Origin: Symbiodinium microadriaticum
Lineage: Eukaryota > Sar > Dinophyceae > Suessiales > Symbiodiniaceae
Direction of reading: 5' to 3'
Assembly (NCBI GenBank): GCA_001939145.1
Contig: LSRX01000523.1
Location: 296,587 to 360,586, forward strand
DNA length: 64,000 nt
The position numbers were made by a program, and so were the translations under genes. The notes beneath the pieces are model-generated. The model saw only the letters and a program-made list of their open reading frames with translations, searched no databases and had not been told where the DNA came from. Numbering within the stretch: position 1 is the stretch's first letter; each line of letters opens with the position of its first letter. Positions 48,621 through 60,543 of this stretch are shown here, one piece after another.

Positions 48621-49689
48621 CATTTTTTGGTTGTTGACAAGCCCTGAGTACGTTAGGACTTCCGCGTCTTAGTTCGTGCTGGCTTTTCTGCCGTTTCTCC
48701 CGAGTTCCGAATCGTTCTATCCTGTAGGATGCTGGAGGACTGCATGGAATGTTTTTTCAACCTTGTCCAAGCATCGATTGATCAGCAGAGGGCATCTCCT
48801 TGTTGCGTGGTCCATGTCATAGCCACTCGGAAGCCCCAAATCCTAAACTTGAAAATTCAAGGTCTTACTTACAGTAAGCTTTGGCAGATGCCGCAAACTG
48901 CTTGGACGAGACGGCGCTCGCCATGTGCCTAGCCGGACATTTCACTTCTAAGGCGGCGACAACAAAGCTTGTCATGGGAGAAAAAGGTGGTTTGTGTTGG
49001 ACTGCAGAGATAGTGGAGTAGGTTCCTTGGGTTGTGAAACTCAAGTTTGTCACCGTCGGATTGCATGGAAGGTGTTGTGTATCTCAAAGATGAAGCTTGC
49101 TTGGCTTGCATGTCCCGTCTTGACACTGGTTCATATGACACTGGTGCACATCCCGTACATCGTTTTGTACGCACTCGGGTCAAGCCTTGATAGGATTCCT
49201 TTTTGTTGTTCACAGGCTGCATGCGTATCATGTCCGCGGCATAAACAGACGGGTGTGGCTCCTTGTGTTTGGCATGTCTCTGGCCCCAGCCTCCACCCGA
49301 AACCCGAAATCGCTTGGTATGTTGAGGCGTCGGCGTCCAAGTCGTGCACAGCCTGCATGCTGTCAGATGGGAGGGTTGCATGGCTCAAATCGTCCGAGAA
49401 GAGCAGCTCCTTGTTGCATGGGCGATTTTTGTATCCTTTTCAATGTTGGGCTAGCTGTTGATCGACAGATACTGTTGGTGTGTACCAGTTGCAGCCTTTA
49501 GCAGAAAGGAGGTTCGATCCGCTGTGCGACCTCACTGGTGATGGATGTGATGTGTGCACTTTCACCCAGGCCATGACATGCACATACCTACTGTAGTCTG
49601 TGAAGATGTGCTGACGAATTTCAGTCTTGCTCAATGCCAGTCAGTTCGATTGGACATGGGCGACATAACAAGAGACCCATTCAGCCAAG
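48621..49689. other. Intergenic DNA, no supported gene
   Basis: Overlapping frames of 150 codons lie on both strands (48,929-49,381 minus and 48,994-49,461 plus), without recognisable motifs. Nothing else is seen. Confidence 0.5.
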
Positions 49690-52600
49690 CAAGTACACGG
49701 TTTAGGATTTAGGGTTTAGGGTTTAGGTACATGCATGATCCACTACAGATGGAGCCCTGCAACCCGGCATGAGCCCCACGCCCAATGCGCAGTATCCGAA
49801 GTCACAGTTAGTAACATCTAGAGGACACATCTGGTTTCAGCTCAAGAACACCGAATACCCTTACCTCCAATCCCAAACCACCCTAACCCTTGTCCGAGTT
49901 GCCAGAGCCTAAACCCTAAACCCAAGTAGCCTTAAGATCAGCCTGCAAGCCTGAGCACACGGTGTTGCAGCCCGTGGTGTAGTTGCCGGCATGGAGACGC
50001 ACCTTGGTTGACAAACTCTAAACCTGAACCTTAATCCCTAAACCCTAAACCCAGTTCAGTTTCCAGCTCACATTCCCAGGCTCCTTGCAAGAGGGTCGGA
50101 ACTCTACCAACTACGTTTGCACTAATTACAAATCCTGCTCATGTGGTTGAAGCTTAACTCGGTGCCGTCTTCAAAACGCCGTAGAGCTCGATGCTTAAAC
50201 AGCTATTTTGGGTTCCCCTGTTTTGCATGTCCATGCTAGGTTTTTTAGATCAATGATTCAGGGACGTTTTAAGGTGCCGCGCGGTGCATTTCAGGCGGCT
50301 CAGAAGGAGCCGTTAAGGCGGAGCAGATTTAGAAAACCTCCTTTGGTGCAGCATCTGTTGAGACGGATCCCTAGAGGCTAGGCCCTAAGCCCTAAACCTT
50401 AAACTGTAGTTACGTGGTACCTCTGGAGTTCGTTGAACACCCTTGTGTCAAAGCAGCTGCTGGCACTGAGCCCGTAGCCCGATTTAGCAAACAATCTCCG
50501 AGAAAGCGTGCAGAATAGATTTCGCAGTTTCAGCTTCTTGGTTCAGCCTGTAAATAAAGTCGCTTTTTTGGGTTCAGGGCTTGGGGTTGTAAAGAGGCTT
50601 GACCCGGATCCAAGCCACTTTGAGACCCGCTGGGCAACACTGCTATCAACCCACTGGTCCTCCAGGAGAAGCAACCTAAGCCCTAAACCCTGAACCCAGG
50701 TCAGGGTTCAGGAGTTAGGGTTTTAGAGAGTTTAGGGTTCAGGGTTTTCGGGCCTAGAGCTTAGGGTTTAGGGTTTTCCGACGTCGCAGGTTGTGAGGTA
50801 GCAGCAAACAGGTCGAACAGAGGGGGCTCCACAATCATGATAGGTCTTCGGGGTATGTTGTAGTTCACGATACAAGGACTATGAAGAGGTAGAGCACCCT
50901 TAGAACACCCTTGTAGAGCTCTTTCAATAGGGGGGCATTGTTGAAATTTTTTGCTTCGTTTTAAACAGCTTGTCTTGCGGCCTCACCGCCCCACGGCAGG
51001 CTTTCAACCCTAGTTGTCTATCCCATTTAGGGTTTGGGATTTGGGGTAAACACACAAAGACGTGAGAGGAATACGATGCACCACTCCCTGGCTTTATTTA
51101 CCCTAAACCTTAAACTCGAAATGCTAAACTCCAAATCCTAAACCCTAAAGCCTTTGGCCCCGGGTCTTTCGGGTTCCAGAGAGGTGCTTGGGGTCATGGA
51201 AGATGCCCTGCGGTTCAGCGACGTTGCTGTGGGTAAGTCTACCATGTAGTCCCTACAGCTACATGCTATCCGAAAGCACACAGCTCTTAACTGTGTTACG
51301 GCAGTCTCCCTGAAGCCAATACAACTTACGTGCTTGGGCGCTCCCACACTCTAAACCCGAAGCGCCGAGCCCTAAACCTAGACCCTGAACCTTATCCTAA
51401 AGCCCTAAAGTCCGTAATCACCGAAACCCTTATGCCCTGAGCCCTTAAAGCCCGTAAGATCCTAATCTGCTAAATCCTGAAGCTCCAAAACCCCTAAACC
51501 TCTAAACCCCTTTCGGAACTCCTTAAACCCGTAAGCCCTCAAATCCTGAACCCTGTATAAGTAAATCCTATCACATAAATACCCTGAAACCCTTAAGCCC
51601 CTAAAGCCTTTCTTAACTCCTAAATCCTAAGCCCTAAAAACCCGACAAACCCAGAATGCAAGGCCAGCCTTGGACTCTGGCACCGTCGAGTTCCCCAGAT
51701 GTCCTGATTTTTGTTTTTTTTTTTGTGGTTTAGGGCCGAAGTGGCGTGGGAATTCTGCCTAGGGTTTAGGACCCCTGCGAGTTTAGGGAGGTTGAGGGTT
51801 TAGTTCTTTTCGGGGCTTCGGCAAAGGTAAGTAAGAGGTATGAAAATTTAGCAAGCAATTCTAAATTGGCTTGTGGACGGGGGCTAAGGTTGAGGGTTTG
51901 GCTTCGTTCTGTTTGACGAGTGCAGGCCTGTTGTCAATGTCTTGGCTTTGGGCTCTAGGCTTTGGTCGTCTCGGGTTTGGGGCTTTTGGGCTGGCGCTGA
52001 CGATTTTTGAGCTCCGTGAATTCAAGCTGGCAGAGAGGTTTTGTGTGCCGGGGCGTTTTGAGCGCTCGGCGGCTACGCCGTGCCTTCTTCACATTGGCGG
52101 AATGGCTTTCAAAATACGTGTCTTACCCTCAACACCCCAAGCATCAAGACCCCGGTGGCACACTCTTTCCCATTTCATTTTGGAATTTTTTTAGGGTTTG
52201 GGAGTTTAGGGATTAGGACGATAGAGCTTTCCCTAAACCCCCAATCTCGGACGCTGTGAGCCCTGCATTGCGAGCGCGTGAGTCGAAACCCCAAACCCAA
52301 GCTTCAAATCCCAAGGTGCAGGCAGACTTCCGGTTAACCGTCTTCGAGGCGAACAACATCACCGCATGGCCGCGGCCTGGGAAGCCTTGCGAAACTAACA
52401 GCAGGGTCTTGGGGTTTCAGAGCTCCAAGATTTTGGGAGTTTCAGAGTTTTAGGTTTTGAGTAGCCTCAACATCACAAAATCCAACGGCCTCGAACCAAC
52501 AGTGTGCGTGTCAACCCCGTGTAGTCCTCCAGGAGGATCCGGCGGTTGGAGTCCGACAGGGGGACCCCCTAGGAATAGACGGATGTGGGACCTTAGGGTT

Positions 52601-53200
52601 TAGGGTTTATAAACCCTAAAACCCAGCAGCCAACCAAACCGCCCTAAACCGCAGACCTGCGAAGCTTTCAGGACCTTTGAGTGCCGCTACGGGGCCGTGA
52701 AGTCTGTGGCTTTGGCACAGCCGGGTGCTTTGTGGCGGCCGTCGTCGCTTCTCAGGTTTAGGGTGTAGGGTTTTAGGTTTTTAGGGTTTTAGGGTTCAGG
52801 GTTTTAGGGCTTAGAGCTTTAGGGTTCTAGGGTTTAGGGTTTTAGGGTTTAGGGTTCAGGGTTGGGGGTTTAGGGTTCAGGGTTTAGGGTTTAGGGAAGG
52901 GTCCTAGACTAGAAGATGTTTTGCAGGGGTGTTTTAAGGGTTTCTAGAAGGGCTTTTTGGGGTTTCTATAAGAGTTTCACGGGTTCGCCTGCTTCTGGTG
53001 CTACTTGGCGTGGGGTCGAGCTTGTTTGCATATGGGAGTTTCCGAAAATAAGGGGTACCTTATATTGGGGTCCTTGTAATAAGGATCCTACTATTTAGGG
53101 TACTATATTAGGGTCCCCTATTTTCGGAAACCCCCATATGGGGCTTGGGGCGGTTAAGGGTTTAGGGTTTAGGGATGTTTACGGTTTGAAGGCACTGCAG
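49690..53200. repeat. Degenerate telomere-type (TTTAGGG) repeat field, first part
   Basis: Short runs of TTTAGGG or CCCTAAA and variants (TTCAGGG, TTTTAGGG, CCGTAAG) are scattered throughout. They include G-rich-strand runs at 49,699-49,727 and 50,690-50,775, C-rich-strand runs at 49,905-50,052 and 51,095-51,660, and a dense G-strand tract at 52,755-52,897. Orientation switches repeatedly. TTTAGGG is the Arabidopsis-type telomere unit, also reported for dinoflagellates. No gene is supported in between. Confidence 0.85.
53029..53140. mobile_element. MITE-like palindromic element, family 1 copy 1
   Basis: The terminal arms CATATGGGAGTTTCCGAAAA and TTTTCGGAAACCCCCATATG are reverse complements with one mismatch and continue inward for about 25 bp. 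The core (GGGGTCCTTGTAATAAGGATCC...TACTATATTAGGGTCCC, split here) is shared with 55,647-55,745. No coding capacity. Confidence 0.8.
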
Positions 53201-53744
53201 GGCACTTAGACGCAGGCTTCCTGCGTCAGTTTCATAGCACACACATGGCGACTGAAGACTATATTTCATACTAATGTTAGAAGCAACCCCAAAGTACCCC
53301 GAAACCCTAAACCCTAAACCCCAAAGTAGGGTACCCTTGGGTTTTAGCATGTCTTGGCAAACCCTCAGTCTGAGTTGTTACACGGAGACCTCTTCGGTTG
53401 TACTAAGACTAAGCCCTTACCAGCCCCGTTCACTGCTTATAAACTGGCCGGAACCTGTTGGGTTTAGGGTTTAGGTTGCAAAAAGCCAGCAACAACCTTT
53501 AGACGAGCCCTACACAAGTTTTGTAAAACGCCTACGAGCAACTTTTCAAGTTCTTATGCAGTCCCATGAGCCCTTTGTAAACACGTATAACAGCCGTTGC
53601 CTAACCCCTAAACCCTAAACCCTAAAAAGCACTGAAAGTCGCCCTTAAACACTGGTCGTGAAGCATTGGAGCTCCACTTGGGCTTTTGGAACTTAGTTTC
53701 AGTTCTATAGTTTATAGCAGGGTTTAGGGTTTAGGAGGGTTTCC

Positions 53745-54040
53745 GTACTATGAGGTACCTCAAAACTAACTTCCCTAGCAATGAACCCAGTTCTGCTAAG
53801 GTCTGTATACCTTATAGAAGCCTTATAGAAGCCATATATACCCTAAACTCCCCACCTGTAGTTTCCGTTAAAAGAGGTACCTTCACTGAGGAACTACGGT
53901 TGATGATATATTTCCTACATTACCCATAATAAGGAATATACCATAATTCGCATTGCTTAGCGTCCTCAATTCAAACGTATGAGGTACCTTAAATGAAGTT
54001 CCTTAGCAAGAACCCAGTTCTGCCAAGGTCTGGGCTTGTT
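53745..54040. repeat. Local duplication with GAGGTACCT motif
   Basis: TATGAGGTACCT...TTCC-TAGCAA...GAACCCAGTTCTG is present at about 53,752-53,812 and again at 53,979-54,032. Between them lies CCTTATAGAAGCC...CCCCACCTGTAGTTTCC, which reappears at the right end of the element at 61,646-62,024. Confidence 0.75.
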
Positions 54041-54289
54041 CTGGTGCTTGGGATGGTGGCCGGGTGCTCAACTGCCTCATGCAGGGGCCTTCGATCGTTA
54101 CAGTAGAGTAAGATATCTTTTGTTTTAGCCTTTTGGTAGTGCTTAATCAGTCTATATGGGAGCCTGAGACATTTTAATTTTGATTTGGGGCTTGTGCGAA
54201 CATCACAACCCAGTGCCTGGGGCTATGAAGCGCTATTGACTATTGGAGATGTGCGCAGAGGATGTAGGGGTTTGGGGCTTTGTTCTACT

Positions 54290-54870
54290 GTGGTATGTGT
54301 CTGTACGTATGTTTGTACGTATGTTTGTACGTATGTATGTCTGTATGTATGTCTGTATGCATGTATGTATGTATGTATGTATGTATGTACGTATGTATGT
54401 ATGTATGTATGTATGTATGTATGTATGTATGTATGTGTGTCCTGTGTTTATGAATGAATGAATGAATGAATGTATGTATGTATGTATGTATGTATGTATG
54501 TATGGAAATGAAATGACATGAAAAAGAAACAGAATTTGAAATGAAACGCAACGAATCGAATTGAAATTGAAATGAAATGATTGAAAGAAGTTTAAAGACA
54601 GAAAGAATGAATGAATGCATGAATGTGTGTATGTATGCATATGTACATATGTATGTATGCATGCATGCATGTATGTATGTATGTATGTATGTATGTATGT
54701 ACGTATTTATGTATGTAGGTAGGTAGGTAGGTAGGTAGGTAGGTAGGTAGGTCGGTAGGTCGGTCGGTCGGTCGGTCGGTCGGTCAGTCGGTCGGTAGGC
54801 AGGGAGGTGGGGAGTTAGGTAGGTAGGTAGGTAGGTAGGTAGGTAGGTAGGTAGGTAGGCAGGCAGATCT
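54290..54870. repeat. Compound tetranucleotide microsatellite
   Basis: (GTAT)n at about 54,290-54,440 is followed by (GAAT)n, (GTAT)n, an A-rich spacer at 54,505-54,600, more (GTAT)n, and then (GGTA)n and (GGTC)n to about 54,862. Long His/Tyr/Thr-repeat frames on either strand are artefacts of this. Confidence 0.95.
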
Positions 54871-54889
54871 CCGTACATACATGCTTGCA

Positions 54890-54939
54890 TACACACACAC
54901 ACACACTCACTCACACCTGCGAAGATGCTACATATATAT

Positions 54940-54973
<34 letters not shown>

Positions 54974-54990
54974 GTACATGCATGATCAAG
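54890..54990. repeat. (CA)n / (TA)n dinucleotide microsatellite
   Basis: A short ACACAC run and a TATATA run with GTAT interruptions. Confidence 0.9.
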
Positions 54991-55320
54991 CTGAAGGATT
55001 GCGAGCTGATTCATAAGTTCGCGAATTATGTCATGCGATAGACATAGACAGCATTGGTAACCAATGTGTTTGATCGTGTGTATACATATACATACATGTC
55101 TATATGTATATGTACATATATACGGTGCACATATACTGCACACGCACACACGTACACAGCTGACAGGGCATGCTTGAATCAAGGGTCGTGTTTGGCAGCA
55201 TAAAACCATATAAGGTCACTAGAAAACTCGCGGAACACCCTTACAAAGCCCAAATAAAACCCTTCGTAAGAACCGGATTCGAGGAGGCCTTAATCCCCTA
55301 AACCTAAAGCATAAAGCCCA

Positions 55321-55427
55321 TATGGGTAGTTCTCAAAAATAGGGTCCCTTTGAGGGTCCTTTTTACAAGGGTGCCGTACTACAGCGGGGACCTAAAACGG
55401 GACCCTAACATAGAGAACTACCCGTAT
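55321..55427. mobile_element. MITE-like palindromic element, family 2
   Basis: The arms TATGGGTAGTTCTC and GAGAACTACCCGTA are reverse complements with one mismatch. The interior also contains GGGTCCTTTTTACAAGG, echoing the core of family 1. It is flanked by CCCTAAA-type repeats. Confidence 0.7.
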
Positions 55428-55646
55428 CCTGAACCCTAAAAAAACCCCTAAACGCTAAACCCTAAACCGTCTCTGTCTTTCTTGGCTGATTCAGGTCGCG
55501 CTCCCCGCCACCCGGTCGAGGCCGGTGGGTTAGGGCTTCTTGGGTTTTGGCTTTTTTGGGGTTTGGGGTTTTAGGGTGTTTTGGGTTGAGGGCCAGGCTT
55601 CAAGGTTCGGAGGTTGGTGTCCTCGAAGTTCTGCATCTGGACGTGA

Positions 55647-55745
55647 GGGCTTCCGAAAAGAAGGCATACCTTATTTTGGGGTCCTTGTAATACGGATCCT
55701 GGTATTTATGGTACTATATTAGGGTCCCTACTTTCGGAAACCACA
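55647..55745. mobile_element. MITE-like palindromic element, family 1 copy 2
   Basis: The core GGGGTCCTTGTAATACGG and TACTATATTAGGGTCCC matches 53,029-53,140 closely. The arms GGCTTCCGAAAAGAAGG and CTACTTTCGGAAACC are more diverged. Confidence 0.75.
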
Positions 55746-56079
55746 TGAGGGTTTTGAAGATAAGTTTGGGATGATTAGGGTTCAGGGCTCAGGGTTTGCA
55801 GCCAAGGCTCATAGTTGTTGGCAATGTCTGTGGAGTCGTAGACGACGTGATGCCAGCAAAGACTAGGGGCATGTAACCAGAGCGGACGGAACCGAACCCT
55901 AAACCCAAATCAGGACCACCATGGACCCTGAAACAAAGCCAAGACCCGAAATTCCTCCATCCGGAATATTACAACCCTTACATAACTATCAGATCAACAA
56001 ATCCTGCATATCGAAACCCGGAACTGTCCCCGAGGTAGATTCAGTTTTAGATATCTATTTCTACCTAATCATCAGATAT

Positions 56080-56170
56080 ACTCTCTCTCTCTCTATAAAA
56101 ATGTATATATATATATATATATATGAATATATGTATATATATGTATGTATATATATATATATATATGTCT
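56080..56170. repeat. (CT)n/(TA)n microsatellite
   Basis: CTCTCTCTCT followed by long TATATA runs with ATGAATATATG interruptions. Confidence 0.93.
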
Positions 56171-56246
56171 CCTAATTATCGGCTAGGTAGGTCTGGAATT
56201 AGGGGATCAGTTTTGCGATCGTAAGAACTGCCCTGATGTGATTTAC

Positions 56247-56267
56247 CCGTGGCCATTTTGGCATGAG
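56247..56267 (+). other. Relict dinoflagellate spliced-leader-like sequence
   Basis: 17 of 21 positions match the dinoflagellate trans-spliced leader (consensus recalled), including the uninterrupted CCGT and GCCATTTTGGC blocks. It sits directly upstream of a GC-rich coding region. Genomic spliced-leader relics mark genes that were reverse-transcribed from mature mRNA. The 3' end (ATGAG for TCAAG) is diverged, so chance cannot be excluded. Confidence 0.45.
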
Positions 56268-56269
56268 CC

Positions 56270-57746
56270 GATCGGCCGTGCCCAACAGAACGGCGTGGGA
56301 GGCGAAGATTTTCAGGTTAGATCCTGCCTGACGCCATGTCTTTCGCACCTGTTCAGGGTGCGGCGACTGCTCGCCGGGAGATCCCAACATTTGGTCTCCC
56401 GCGACGACTACCTGCCCCAGAGGATCCTGGGCGATGGGGCCAGTACGTTCCTGGACAAGCAGAAGCTCCCCATAACCCGGCAGCTCCCGCCGCCGCCTCA
56501 GGAGACAAGGGATCTGGCTGGGCGGCGACGATCGTCGCGGGAGGCGCGATCGTAGCGGCCCGGCAGCCCATAACCCGTTCCGGGTTCAGAAGCCGGACTT
56601 CGTTCGGCAGATGGTGGTCGAGGAAGAGGATGAGACGAGGAGCTCGCTCTTGGTCATCGACAATCGCGATGATCGGGTGGTCTCTCCCTTCCAGAACTGG
56701 TTGGCACAGGAGATCATGTCCAATGCCGCCAGCTCGATCAACGTGCTGACGGAGCGGGATCAAGTGCTCACGCCTAGCTCGGGCTACCATTGTTCGCTGT
56801 TCGCGAACTATACCTTGGACGGCATCAAGGCGGTCCTGCTCTTATTCTCGATGACCTCGACGACGGGAGGCCCCTGTGCTCAATGGGACTCCCACGCGAG
56901 CCGGGCGCTATCGCACCCGGCCTTCCAGCCGTTCACTTGGCCGGTCATGTTCGATACGTCGGCTACCTATGTGGACGTCAAGGTCTTCAATGGGAATGAG
57001 GTCCTGTTCCACTGGGTGTTCCGAGGCTATCGCTCGGATGCTGATCTGTCCGTTCAACAGCAGTTCTGCGACGAGGTCCTGATCAGGACCGCGCGCGATG
57101 GTTGGTTCAGGCCGTCCATCGTCATCTCCGTGTTCGTCGGCTGGAAGGTCTCGGTCATGTCCTTCGAGGTCGGAGGCCAGGTCTATTCGATCGGCCCCCA
57201 AGGATCGGTGATGGCAAGTGATTACGCCATGAGCACTTGCGAACTGCGAGTGACCGAGCGATCGTCGCAAGAGGGCTATGGCAATGACGCGGATCGGGTG
57301 GAGTTCAGGTTCAGAGATGCCAACAATCGGCTCGACTTGAAGTGCGGGCGAACGTCGGTACCGGGCACCTGGCTCACCGTCAGCCACATCTCTGGCCCTG
57401 CTCTGTTCAACACGATCCAGACTTGCCGGAACCAGCGCGCTCGCGTCGAGGGGCCGGACCACGTGCAGCAGTTCGCGCAGCTCTCGGCGGTGATCGCCCC
57501 GTGGTACAATGACGCCATCGCGAACGATGACGACACCGTCGGCACCACCACGGACCAGTTCCCAGTGGAAAGGGGGAATTTCCACCTCCGTGCTCGTTCG
57601 AAGCTCAAGGTGAACCCTCTGACGTTCGTTCGGCAGGAGGCTCTCGCCCATCGTTCGCATGATACTGGGAACCAACTCATGGCTCAGCGAGGCCCGCCTG
57701 CTCTCATGGAAGAGGCAGCCAAGCAGGCCGTTCGGCAGCTGGGGTC
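56270..57746 (+). pseudogene. GC-rich retrogene-like coding region, frameshifted and truncated
   Basis: About 1.5 kb with strong G/C preference at third codon positions lies in otherwise AT-rich repeat DNA. The best frame is open from 56,238 to 56,555 (RDDYLPQRILGDGASTFL style sequence). The signal then moves to the +1-related frame, open past the N at 57,747. Its first ATG is at 56,611 and gives 464 codons, of which about 379 precede the N. The protein has alternating strands (SLLVIDNRDDRVV, SIVISVFVGWKVSVMSFEV) and no motif I recognise. Coding character stops at the N, where AT-rich repeats take over. The change of frame near 56,530 can be an indel, a short intron or a sequencing error. Confidence 0.5.
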
Positions 57747-57747
57747 N
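57747..57747. other. Single N, assembly join truncating the GC-rich ORF
   Basis: Sequence left of the N is GC-rich coding. Right of it is an AT-rich repeat. The join may be artificial. Confidence 0.95.
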
Positions 57748-57870
57748 TATTATGGTATATTCCTTATTTCGGGAAATATGGTATATTCTTTGTTACAGTA
57801 TATTCCTTTTTATGGGAATTATGGTATATTCCTTATTATGGTATATTCCGTTTTATGGGGTAATGCCGGA
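57748..57870. repeat. TATGGTATATTCC repeat cluster
   Basis: Five close variants of TATGGTATATTCC occur within 120 bp, with GGGAA/TTCCC palindromic spacing. A related AGGTATATTCCTTAATTAAG is found near 60,391. Confidence 0.8.
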
Positions 57871-58379
57871 TTTATGTCATTATGTGAGCCAGTAACCCAT
57901 TATTTAGGTACCTGGAGTATTACAGCTGGCCTTCCATTTCAATCAGCTGGTTGGCGCACAGGACCTGAAGGGGTTGTCTATGGGTCTAACAGCGTTTATA
58001 GGTGAGGAGTCTAGGGTTCACGAAACATCAGTTTAAACTTAGTACTCACTTGACTGGGTCTTTGTAGGGTACAAATTTTACAGTTTTGTTATATATAAAG
58101 CCAATAGGGATTAACAATGATCATTTTTAATCAAGATCCAACAGGGAACCAGTTGAAGGGTCATGGGATTCACCAAGTCGGTTGTAACGTAGGAAGCTGA
58201 TTACGAAACCCTGGCCCTATAACCCCAACATATTTGGGCTCAACCCTGATAAAGGCCCAGGGTGTCTTAATCTGGTTCCTACATTATTTGGGATGGAAGT
58301 GCCAAGCCCTAAACCTGTCGTTCTCCTAAGAGTAAGCCTACGAATGACCTGCTTACTGAGCATCAAGGTGAGCTTCTGC

Positions 58380-58965
58380 AGTCTAGCTTTGTGAAGTCAT
58401 AACAGGTTTCAGGGTTAAGGTTATGGTTCGGGGTTTAGGGCTTACAGGTTTTCGTCTACCGCCTAGGTTTTAGGGTTCGGTAGCAAGCATTGATTAATTT
58501 CAGCCTGCAATACGTTAAGCCTTGAAGTCACTGGCACGCAAGTTTTCAACGCATTGCGTCACCTTACGACATTTCTTGTAGAGTTCAAGCCTCTTGTGAA
58601 GACAGATATCCAGTGTTTAAGTTAGTTTTATGCTTATGGTACCCTAAATCCTAAAGTGTAAACCCCTAAGTCCCTAAGTCTAAAACCGTAAATTTTGAAG
58701 TGCAAATGTAAGTCCCTAAATTCTAAACGGTAAATGTTACGTCCCTAAACCTAAGTCCTTCAACAAGAACCCCGAGGTTTGGGGGTGGTACGGTTACGTC
58801 GCGAACCCTGCCTCATAAGTTGACACCCCTTTAAGGGGGATTAGGGTTTTGGGTTTAGAGTTTTGGGTTTAGGGTTTTAGGTTTTGGGTTTGGGGTTTAG
58901 GCTTTTACGGTTTTGGGGTGTAGGGTTTAGGGCTTTAGGGTTTTAGGGTTTTGGGGTGGTCTCTG
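58380..58965. repeat. Degenerate telomere-type repeats
   Basis: G-rich-strand TTTAGGG/TTTTGGG variants are dense at 58,838-58,960. C-strand-like CCCTAAA/CCGTAAA variants lie at 58,640-58,760. No gene is present from 58,005 to 59,580. Confidence 0.85.
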
Positions 58966-59582
58966 AACTGCAACCCGACTATGTACCCGCCTTGTTCGTG
59001 GCTGTCTCTTTTTTCCGGGGAAGGGGGGGGAAGGAAAGCCGAATCTCATGCATAACACCCTCGACTCCCCACTGTGGTACCTTGTGTGGTTGCCTTCTTC
59101 GAAGCTCGAGCTAATGATCTTGGGGCCCTAAGAAGTAATAGGCTGGTGTAGATTGGACTGCAATTCTCTAAGCTGTAAGGCCCCCTAAACCCGAAAGCCC
59201 TACATGTAATTATGTTAATGGCCATCTTCTTATCATCGGCTCACAGGAGGAAGCGGCCCTACGGGGCCGAAAGTCGCCTTACCCGGTAAGAGCATAGGAT
59301 TTCCCACAAGCTAAAGGCCCCAATCTTTTGGGGTTTCAGGAGTTTGGAGGTCTACTCATACTCTATAAACTCGGAAATCAAAGGCACGATAGACCCGGCA
59401 CCTGGTTCCTGTCTCGCCACCTCAAACTACGCGACGGTTATGGGGAGCTAGAAGTAGGGTAACCATGGCTACACCTTCCGAGCTACGGTAGACTCAAAAT
59501 GCAGAACGCTTGCAGAAGCCGTATCGTAGCTTTTATCCTAAACTCTTTAAATCCTAAGCCCCACTTTTACAAACCTTTCCCT

Positions 59583-59664
59583 AGGGCTCCAGCTACCTAA
59601 ATAGTAGGTTACTGTGGTACATAATATATGGTTAGTAACCTACTATTTAATTAACTGGAGCCCT
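59583..59664. mobile_element. MITE-like palindromic element, family 3
   Basis: The arms begin AGGGCTCCAG and run inward to TAAATAGTAGGTTACT, with the reverse complement at the right (AGTAACCTACTATTTA...CTGGAGCCCT). About 28 of 31 bp match around a loop of 20 bp. Confidence 0.8.
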
Positions 59665-59899
59665 ATAGGGTTTAATGACCCGAAGAAAGCAGGCAGTACA
59701 GCGGCCACATGGGCGCGATCTTCTCCGTGGTCCTGCTGTCGCGGCTTCACAGTGGGAGAGCCCCATCCAAACCCGCCTTCGGGTTCCCGTAGCGGTTGCT
59801 GCAAGGGTTCGGTTTCGGTTTCGAGGGGCTCTGGGGGGGTTTCATTAGGGTTTTTGTGGATCAGGGAGTTTAGGGTTTTGGGCACCTTTGGGTGTCCTA

Positions 59900-60014
59900 T
59901 ACTTGGAGGTTCATGGGTAGCTATAAGTGGAGTTATAAGTCCCCTAATATGGGTTATAATTGCAGTTACCCTACTTTAAAGCCCCGCTTATATCTGCCCA
60001 TGAACCTCCAAGTA
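59900..60014. mobile_element. MITE-like palindromic element, family 4
   Basis: TACTTGGAGGTTCATGGGTA at the left and TGCCCATGAACCTCCAAGTA at the right are reverse complements at 19 of 20 positions. The total length is 115 bp. Confidence 0.82.
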
Positions 60015-60054
60015 CTAGATCGGGGATTACGAGCCGAGGGTTTCGGACGCAGGT

Positions 60055-60178
60055 TCCTGGGGTTTAGGGTTTTAGGCTTAGGGCTTTCGGGTTTAGGGTT
60101 TGTGGTTTTCGGGTTTAGGGTTTAGGGGTTTAGGGGTTTGGGGTTTAGGGTTTAGGGTTTGGGGCTTTTGGGTCGCAG
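60055..60178 (+). repeat. Dense TTTAGGG-type tract
   Basis: Nearly continuous TTTAGGG, TTTTAGG and TTTCGGG variants on the + strand. Confidence 0.9.
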
Positions 60179-60543
60179 TTTAAGCGCAGGGTTAGAAATG
60201 ACCAGACGATTCAGCACAGTGACAGCCTGATGTGCTCAGAAAGAACACTGGAATCGCGTCAGTGCACAGCGCAGGGTTAGAAATGACGAGATTCAGCACG
60301 AAGCGCAGGGTTGAACATGAACGATGATGCAGGCATGCTCACAGTGTACTGGCATCTGAAGTTCCAGCTGAAGCGAAGAAGAGCAACTAGCAGGTATATT
60401 CCTTAATTAAGGGGGTATCGGGCTCTCTGGATCTGTCTGTGGCGCTCGAAGCGCAGGAAGCAGATGCCATCAGCTCTAGACGACAGATTGTGTTTTGGGG
60501 GTCTTTGAAGTGTGCTCCGATGCTTGGTTTAGGGTTTAGGGTT

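Noticed and set aside
48398-48672. Repetitive short protein frames in the 48.1-48.6 kb array.
   Set aside because: Produced by the periodicity of the hairpin repeat; frames change between units.
54233-54989. Long minus frames rich in His, Tyr, Ile and Thr.
   Set aside because: They are translations of tetranucleotide microsatellites.
56908-57675. 255-codon minus frame in the GC-rich region.
   Set aside because: GC-rich coding on the + strand creates long antisense frames; the + strand has the consistent third-position bias.
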